Shown here: positions 56,875 to 64,000 of the stretch, piece after piece
How positions within the stretch are numbered: the first letter of the stretch is position 1
How the letters are laid out: every line of letters begins with the position of its first letter
Source of the DNA: Gymnothorax reevesii
Taxonomy: Eukaryota > Chordata > Actinopteri > Anguilliformes > Muraenidae
Assembly (NCBI GenBank): GCA_029721435.1
Contig: CM056576.1
Coordinates: 114,494,666-114,558,665 of the forward strand
DNA length: 64,000 nt
Reading direction: 5' to 3'
Notes under the pieces: model-generated
Databases searched by the model: none
What the model saw: the letters and a program-made list of their open reading frames with translations, nothing else
What the model was told of the DNA's origin: nothing
Position numbers and translations under genes: made by a program

Positions 56875-57865
56875 TAGTCAATTATAAACTTTAAAGGTCA
56901 CAGAAGGCCAACTTGAGGTCATCAAATGGACTTCATATACAAGTTTTTATGAGTCTCTAATATAAACCTTGGCTCTGTTTGTGACCATTTTGATGATACA
57001 AGTAATTGCAATTTCACCCTGTCAAGTTTGACCTTGGAAAGTCATAGGCAATCAAGTTGAGTGGTACCAACTGAAAGTTCATATGTGACTTCCTAGATGT
57101 TGGTAACAGCTGTGACCATTTCAGTAATACAAGTCATTGAATTTTCACTAGATCTTGTTTGATCTTCGGAAGTCATTATGAAGGTCACCAAATGAAAGTT
57201 CAAATATGATTTCCTGTGTCTCTGATACAAACCTAGGCTCCAACTGTGACCATTGTATTATGTCAGGTTTTACCTTTAATAGTCACCGACAGTCAAGTTG
57301 AATGTCTAAATGAATTTTCATGCATTACTTCCAGTTAGTCTTAATTTTTAAGTTTCAATTTCACCTTTATGTAACCAGGGAAGTCCGATTCAGATTGAAA
57401 TCTCTTTTTCATGGGAGCCCTGGGGGTTGAGGTGGAGAGGGAGAAGACTTGCCGTGCCAATTAGATCAGAGAAATTATCCATTACACCAGGCAACCCCCT
57501 ATTGCTAATACAAACGTAGGCTCAATCTATAAGCTTTTTGGCAACACAAGTAGTTGAATTTTCGTTCAGTCAATTTTGAGCTTGGAAGGTCAATATGAAG
57601 GTCACCAAATGAAAGTTCATATATGACTTCCCATATGTCTCAAATACAAACCTAGGCTCTATCTGTGGCGATTTTGGTGACACAAGTCATTAAAATATCA
57701 CTGTAAAGTTTGGCCTTTGAAGGTCACCAAAGGCCAAGTTCAAGGTCATCAAATTAATGTTCAATACACATACAATATTTTCAAGTCGAAGAGTCTTCGA
57801 AAATTGTTAAATCTTGCTTGACCTCAAGTTTGACCTTTCAAGGTCATCTGAGGCCAGCTTTTACA
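56875..57865. repeat. diverged tandem repeat with AGGTCA motifs
   Basis: Monomers of roughly 110-130 bases sharing AAGGTCACCAAATGAAAGTT, a TATGACTTCC stretch, ACAAACCTAGGCTC and a TGTGACCATTTTGGTGAT-like part. Eight AGGTCA hexamers lie here and two more in the left part. Old and uneven. Confidence 0.7.
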
Positions 57866-57926
57866 CTGCCAAAATATAGGTCATTTATGACTTAAAGTCG
57901 GTCGATAATAAAAAAATTCTTCAAGT

Positions 57927-57960
57927 TTCTCTCTCTCGCTCTCTCTCTCTCTCTCTATCT
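57927..57960. repeat. CT microsatellite
   Basis: Nearly pure CT dinucleotide repeat of about 34 bases. Confidence 0.9.
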
Positions 57961-58327
57961 GCAACCATTTAGCTTTTACAGGCCATTTTGCCTATTCTCT
58001 GTAAGACCCAATGCTAAAGTATAGTGCCCCTGCTGGACCTACTTCCGTCGATTAAATCAAAATGGCACTCACACTGTACATAAAGTGTACCAAGGGAAGC
58101 TGATTGCCTGATAAAAAAAAAAAAAAAGTTATTGGCACTTTTTGAGATAGCGCTCCAGTCTGCGACCAAGATTTACATTTACGACTTACGTTCTCACATA
58201 GGTCGCGCACTGCGTGACCAACACTTCATGCACTGGGTGCCTATTCTGGGCAGCGATTCACTCCATAATTATCAGCCGCCGGCTGTGAATTTTTTTTCTA
58301 CAGGTCCGTTGGTACCATTTCGTACAT

Positions 58328-58372
58328 CAGCCAATCACAGATCGGCTGGTGGCATCAGCCAATCACAGCTCG
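58328..58372. repeat. two tandem CCAATCA-containing units
   Basis: ATCAGCCAATCACAG appears twice, 22 bases apart, each followed by a CGGCTG motif. CCAATCA is an NF-Y type box, so promoter activity is conceivable but unproven. Confidence 0.5.
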
Positions 58373-58633
58373 GCTGCACTCATGCATCGATGAGAATGGC
58401 AAAGCATTCGACCTTGTCACTGTCAGATGAGTTGTGCGCGCAGAAAATTTGTAAAACCTTGTCTGACAATAACAATGCAAATGCTCCACACTATACAAAA
58501 TAACAAATACACTAGCTGGTCTGCTGCTGAAGTCCAATAGTCTGCATATTAGGCTTTGACTTTGGTGACTAATACTGTAGATCGGGCAGAAAATTTCATG
58601 ATATAATGAAGTGCTTTCATTACCGGTTTTTTC

Positions 58634-59320
58634 TTTCGCTATTTATATTTTACGCATTTCGAAGGGTAATGGAAACGCACCTGAAGAGTGAGAACGATGT
58701 CCGACGTTATTAGCCCAAAAACTCCGCTTCGTGACCGTAGACTGTTCGTGACACAGTTATGAGTCTTGTTGATAGCAGCTATGGGTGCTTGCGTCCAGTG
58801 GCGAATGGTTTTATTTAGCGTTTCAATATCAATCGCAAACATTCTATCCTGATGGATTAGGTTGGATGCACACTTCTACTCTGATCTGAAGTTCCGCGTG
58901 TAGCCTACATGATTATTCATGCAGTATGTATGAAATCGGTGACTGTTTGGTCCGAGAGCAAGATTACTTATTTTTATTGGAGTATGATAAAGATGAGAAA
59001 AGCTGCGGTTCTCATAGATTTATAGTCCTTTTCTTTAGGGTTCCAATAATTGGCCAGCTGTCAGAGGAATGGTATTTTGTTGATTGCAGCTTATTTTCAA
59101 AACTGATTCAAAAACTAACTGATGACGCCTGCCCAATGTACTCCAGCGACGACCATAGGCTTATCAGCGCAATGCCTCAAATATGAGTCAGTGTCACGAA
59201 CAGTATACGGTCACTAAGCAGACTGTTTTTTTGGGGCTAATAACAGCAGACATCATCCTCACTCTCTGTGTGCGGCTCCATTACCCTTCGAAATGTGCAA
59301 AGTCTAAATAACAAAAAAAA
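58634..59320. mobile_element. inverted-repeat element, about 690 bp
   Basis: Arms of about 125 bases at 58634-58757 and 59191-59320 pair imperfectly, for example CATTTCGAAGGGTAATGG against CCATTACCCTTCGAAATG and GTTATTAGCCCAAAAA against TTTTTGGGGCTAATAAC. The central part stays open at 58926-59186 (LVREQDYLFLLEYDKDE, then EEWYFVDCSLFSKLI), with no recognised family. No clear target duplication found. Confidence 0.65.
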
Positions 59321-59350
59321 AACCTTAAAAAAACCTAAAAACCTAAAAAA

Positions 59351-59380
59351 AATTATTATTATTATTATTATTATTATTAT
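59351..59380. repeat. ATT microsatellite
   Basis: Ten ATT/TTA trinucleotide units directly after an A-rich run. Confidence 0.9.
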
Positions 59381-60240
59381 AAGGTGTCCTACTACATTGT
59401 CACCGGTGAAAGAATTTCTTGAAACTTTGTGCAAACGAACTTGTCATAAAACACTTACTTTTAACCAAATATTTAGGGTGGATCACTGAGGAGCTGTATT
59501 AATTTTAATGTTAAACTTTCAATTTGTGATGAAAAAATATAGCAAAATTATGCTTTAAAAATGCTTATTATTAAATTAAAATTATGCTTACGGCTTCAAT
59601 TCCTCCTGGGTCTCATATTTTCAAAGCAATTAAGCCATGTTTGGTGTCAAATTGTTCCTTGGGATGACAGCAACAATAAGAGTTATAAATCTTAGAACTA
59701 GCACTGTGATAATTGGGAGTTATTCTTTAATTTATCCCCATATTTTGGTTTTAGGGGGGTGCTCATCTAAATTTAGCCATAATTTTTCTATGAATGATTC
59801 AGTTTATGTACAGGGGAGGGTTTGATGAAAAATTGTCCCTTGGGGAAATGCAGACTTGTACATACATTTAGACTTGTATACTCTCCCAAATGATAACTGC
59901 ATTTGAACATTTTTCAAACATTCTTGTGAACATCAATATCTACTTTTCAGTTCAAAAAGTCCTTTCTGATAATATTTAAATAAATGCAGTAACAACTGAT
60001 AGTCTGTTCAGCTATCTTTATTTGGACTTGTAAATATTCAGAAAACTATCATGGTACTTTGCGTGACCAGTTTTGGCCTGCGCACCTAAATTTTGGCTGC
60101 GCGCCCAACTTTTTCAGGTTGGGGAGCGCATGCACTCCTAGGTCCAAAAGTTAGTCTGGAGGGTTGTGAGAAATAATTTTTTGAAATTTCTATTCCTAAG
60201 TCTTTTAAAATTTTTAACATCTGCAGGTATGGTTTATTAA
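59381..60240. other. non-coding stretch
   Basis: No gene recognised. GCGC-rich patch near 60070-60140 has short inverted motifs (CTGCGCACCTA, GGTTGGGGAGCGCA) and may be a repeat fragment. Confidence 0.35.
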
Positions 60241-60243
60241 CAG

Positions 60244-60300
60244 TGGCGTGCGGTCACGCCGTCCAGAGGGGGCCTCATTAACCTACCGTTTACCGCTCGA
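60244..60300. repeat. possible hAT left end
   Basis: Begins CAGTGGCGTGCGGTCAC, a hAT-type end. No matching right end or 8-bp duplication was found, so only a fragment is suggested. Confidence 0.35.
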
Positions 60301-61249
60301 CTGTCCTCTCTTCAAGTTCACCTGATTAACAGTCAAACACTTTATCGACTGAACCGCCAAGACCAATCCATTTTCAAAAATAAAATATGATAATGAAAAA
60401 ATGAATGCCTATTGCCAACATTTATATAATTGATACAATGTTGTTAGGATGGAAACATAAATGCAAAACATCTGAAAGTTTTGCTGACTTCGCAGCAATT
60501 ATTTTCGCAATCACTCTGCTGTGCACCTTTCCTAACAACGCCCTTTAGCTGTCACTACATTCAGACTATAGAATGGCTTTATGTGGCTAATCGCTCAATG
60601 AGCCTCGCAAACCAATTTACGCAAATCTGTGCTGCTTCACAAGCTACACGAGTACAGAAATTATTAAGACTTATAAATATTTATATATTTTATATATACA
60701 TAGTCATTGATATGCGGAAGAAAACACCGTATAATTTTGTGGTGCAATGTATAACAAGGCATTCAGAAATAAATTAGACCCTTGTCAGTTCAACCAATTT
60801 GAGCAACTGTTACTAATCGGGAGAGGTAAACTGCGAGAGTTTTAAGTCATTAAGCAGTGAAAGGTGAGGTTATTGCTGGCTCTGTGTTTCTGCCAAAAGA
60901 CCGCCACTGTCTATGTTGTGACAAATTTACAGGAAAATTTATCGGGCCAAAAAAAAGATAAAAATGTTCTGGATGACGGACAATGAATGCCAAACCATTA
61001 AAATAGCTTATTGGCCCTATAAGCATTGACTTATAGCCAGACCTTTTCATCACATCTTTTACTCACTACTATGACTATACTATTGCTACTAGTACTATTC
61101 CTGCTACTTTTATAACCACTACTCCTACTACCAGTGCGAAACAACTGCTGGGACTGCTTCAACTGCTGTCACTACCACTAATTGTTCAGCATATTTGAGA
61201 GTATTGTAAGCATATCCACTGCAAGCTGGACCCTGCCCCAGCTGTTACG

Positions 61250-62665
61250 TCCAAAATTACTGGCACTCGTGACTGGTAATGACCAAACAATACTGCCAAA
61301 AGACAAACTCTAAATACCAACATGTGAGAAATACCGTATGATATTTATGTTCCATATGAAACCAACCAAAATCATGTGATTTAATCACATTAGTGATTTA
61401 ATTAAAAATCAATTTCCTCCAAACCAAGGTTTCACAATTAATGGCACCCTTAAAGATTACTGTGACATGTACCAACATTATACCAGGAATTAAATTCCAC
61501 TTATTTAAATTTTATCTAAGTGTTAAGCAACTATATTGAGCCATTCAGTGGCAACTGGTGAACGGGCGATAGGGGATGCTCAAACCATCCCTTAAACATT
61601 GATCAAGACCAGTTTTCAATCATTCATTTAAATTACCATTACAGAAACTCCAAAAACTCTCAACATTATTGGGTGCTTTACAATGGATTTCACCTTTAGT
61701 AATATGGAAACCGATTATGACTCTGGACTTCTCTCGCTTTTTTTTACTCAGGGGTTGGACGCAACAGAGTTGCATAAAGATGTTTCAAGTGATCTTATTT
61801 CATTTAAACGACCCCAACCCCAGAGTAAGAAAAGCATGAGAAGTCCGGAGTCATAATTTGTTTCCATATTACTTAGGGTGAAATCCACCGTAAAGCACCA
61901 GATAATGTTGAGAGTTTTTGGAGCTTCTGTAATGGTAATTTAGTTCAATGATTGAAAACAGGTCATGACCTATCATTCTTTTTAAGGATAGAGTTGAGAC
62001 TCCCCTATCGCCAGTTCACCGGCTGCCACTAGAGCCATTACATTACTTCTTATTTCACTAAGGTATAAATATGAGGTAACACACAGGCAATATCCCTTTG
62101 TGATGGGATGCCATGAAGAAAACAAAACATCCGTCAATTTGAAAGAGGCAAATGCATACAAGGAGAAGAACTTCATACCCAAGATGAAATATGATGGTGG
62201 GCCAGTCACGTTATGGTGTTGTTTTAATTCAAGAGGTCTGGGGGGCACTGGTTAAGATTAACAGCATAACGAATTCCACCAATTATCAGGGTATTTTGGC
62301 TGACAGTCAAGTAGCCTCAGCCAGAGGGCTGGGACTTTCCAACAAGACAATGACCCCAAGCATTCCTCAAGATCTGCACAGAAATGATTCTGTGACAACA
62401 AAATCAACATTCTGCAATGTTCATCTCAGTTGCCAGGCCTCAATACAATTGAAAATTTGTGGGCTGAGTTGAAGAGGGCAGTTTATAAATGCAAAAACCA
62501 AGAATACAAGGGATTTTGAAAGGATCTGCTTGGAGGCATGGTACAAAATCCCCCCAAATGTGTGCCTTTGCCTTGTCAAAAATTACAGTAAAAGACTCCA
62601 TGATGTTGTCCTTGCCAGAGGTGGTTGCACAAATAAGGGTGCCAATAATTATGAAACCTTGTTTT
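61250..62665 (+). mobile_element. second Tc1-like transposon relic
   Basis: Left end TCCAAAATTACTGGCACTC mirrors right end GGGTGCCAATAATTATG. The 3' half reads as Tc1-type transposase in pieces: KYDGGPVTLW, FQQDNDPKHSS and PGLNTIENLWAELKRAVYK. Frameshifts and a nested hAT element inactivate it. Confidence 0.75.
61546..62031. mobile_element. hAT-type foldback element nested in Tc1 relic
   Basis: A 486-bp element that is almost entirely two inverted arms of about 215 bases meeting near 61785. Ends CAGTGGCAACTGG and CCGGCTGCCACTA; exact 8-bp duplication gagccatt at 61538-61545 and 62032-62039. No coding capacity. Confidence 0.9.
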
Positions 62666-62757
62666 GATTGAAATTTTCTGTGCATTGATTTTTATGAGTT
62701 CAGTTGTTTCCATTGAGACACTAATAAAGTATTTCACACATGTTAATATATTCTGTA

Positions 62758-62850
62758 GCATGTGAGAGTGAATGGTGTGGGTCCTGCAATGGATTGCCAA
62801 GCTTTCCAGGGTGACTTCCTGCTTTTGGCCAATAGTTGGCAGTGTTACGT
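62758..62850. repeat. dispersed fish repeat fragment, tentative
   Basis: GTCCTGCAATGGATTGCCA followed by CCAGGGTGACTTCCTGC resembles a repeat common in fish genomes (CCCTGCGATGGACTGGCGA type). Confidence 0.4.
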
Positions 62851-63925
62851 CTATGGGCGAATATTTGGGAGTGTTGTCTGCTCTTTTGGGGTCTTTTGGA
62901 GTACTACCAAATGATTGGATGTGATGGGAAGTGGCTGTCATAAATATCTGTGACAAATATCTATAAAATCTGTAACCTGTAAATAACCGCTTCATGATAG
63001 AATTCCTTTTCTCACCCCCAAAAACCATGCTAATACGGCCTCTCCACATGTACAATGGATATTTGGTGAAACATATCCCAGCAAACACTACGCATTTCTT
63101 CCAAGTGTAAATCACATGAGAAACTATGGTTTTTCAGGTGTTATATGGTATGTGTAACTGACATGTAAAAACATTGAATAAAGCTCATTTCAATTCATAC
63201 GTGTCAAAGACGTTTATTACACATAGCACCAAATGCCACACTTTTCTTCCACAAGTAATTCAAGTGACAAAATGGTGTTTTTTTTTTTACACGTGTTATA
63301 AGGTATGTCAGGGCCATTCAATTACATAATTTTCGGACTACATTTTCAACTAAATAATTTAATGCGGGCTGACTGTCTCCCTGAGACATTATATGTCCCT
63401 GTTAAAAGTAGGCCTATGTGAACGTAAGACACCCTGCCAACATATTTTTTTCCTTTCGTGTATTGAACAATTGTAAAAATAAGTTATTTAAGAAACTACT
63501 TTTTTTTTTTTAGATTTCATTGACTAAATACAACACTTCCTAACACAGTTTCCATTTTTTTTTGGCATACTGAGTTGCTGTCACCTATGGACTGAATTTC
63601 CCAGTTTCCGTTTTTACTGGGTATTCCTTCCTCACTGCGTGTATGATGGGTGTTTGTTGAACCTTGCATTTCTCTCCGTGAAACCTCTGCTTGAGAAACT
63701 TGTTTTCAGAGCTGTAGGGAGTGGGTACTGTTTTTGTTGGATATACTTTGCATGGCTGTGCTAATTGTAATGCCCCACCAAAGTACGCTGAATGGTAGAG
63801 CCTCATGGTCATGGTGCTCCCATACAGTTGGGAAGGAGGGAAGGGAGGGATGTGGCGAGAGAGAACAGTGTAAGTGAGAAGCCATGTGCTGTAGGTTTAC
63901 ACAGATGTTAGGACAAATGGTTGCA
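62851..63925. other. non-coding stretch
   Basis: T runs near 63280 and 63500. Open frames here give no recognisable protein. Confidence 0.35.
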
Positions 63926-64000
63926 CAAACAATATTGCCAAAAGACAAACTCTAAATACCAACATGTGGGAAATATCGTATGATATTTATGTTCCAGATG
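63926..64000 (+). repeat. repeat shared with 61285-61360
   Basis: Starts ACAAACAATATTGCCAAAAG and matches 61285-61360 with only a handful of differences; cut by the window end. Likely the left part of another copy of the same mobile element. Confidence 0.75.

Noticed and set aside
58132..58503. Plus-strand open frame of 123 codons
   Set aside because: Runs through the tandem CCAAT units, with no domain or splice context; probably chance in a GC-richer patch.
54900..60000. A classical TRA enhancer with CRE, LEF/TCF, RUNX and ETS sites
   Set aside because: No convincing composite of these motifs was found by eye; a motif scan with chromatin data would be needed.
62576..63115. Minus-strand open frame of 179 codons, the longest in the window
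   Set aside because: It overlaps the Tc1 relic's right end and a dispersed repeat, with composition of chance translation and no recognisable domain.
1..64000. TRAV, TRDD, TRDJ or TRDC segments
   Set aside because: No 23-RSS with a V exon, and no second constant gene or D-like segment with paired RSSs, could be found on either strand.
1..64000. CRISPR arrays, tRNA or rRNA genes, bacterial operons
   Set aside because: None seen; the repeats are transposons, block duplications and microsatellites of a vertebrate genome.

Overview
The window is a ray-finned-fish T-cell receptor alpha (TRA) locus: a long array of joining (TRAJ) segments followed by the single alpha constant gene (TRAC), all on the + strand. 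The fish assignment rests on the TRAC sequence (short teleost-type Ig exon, tiny connecting-peptide exon, transmembrane exon with the paired Arg and Lys), the very dense TRAJ array, and fish-type Tc1, hAT and CR1-like elements. The species cannot be fixed from the sequence.

Layout. 1-260: antisense CR1-like LINE end. 351-49064: 62 TRAJ segments read as intact (labelled J1-J62 in window order; IMGT numbers would run backwards from TRAC) plus about 20 broken ones. Almost every intact segment has a 5' 12-RSS (nonamer, 12-base spacer, heptamer ending GTG flush with the segment), a short open J region with an FGxG motif, and a splice donor leaving a one-base (phase 1) overhang. 50033-54910: TRAC in four exons (Ig, connecting peptide, transmembrane, 3' UTR). 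54911-64000: no host gene recognised; it holds a Tc1-like transposon inside an old AGGTCA-rich tandem repeat, a large inverted-repeat element, and a second Tc1-like relic carrying a nested hAT hairpin element.

The array grew by block duplication on several time scales: a ~4.65 kb block of nine J or J-relic positions plus a CR1-like LINE fragment, present three times with a partial fourth (about 3.5-18 kb); a recent ~3.5 kb block in two near-identical copies (about 21.1-27.9 kb); an older three-J block repeated across 28.5-34.5 kb; and a five-J block in two copies (36.9-40.1 and 40.3-42.9 kb).

Function. RAG would join a TRAV (23-RSS, outside this window) to any of the 12-RSS TRAJ segments; the transcript is then spliced from the J donor to TRAC exon 1, where the J overhang base plus GG completes a codon (Arg for most segments). 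No V, D, TRDJ or TRDC segment is seen here.
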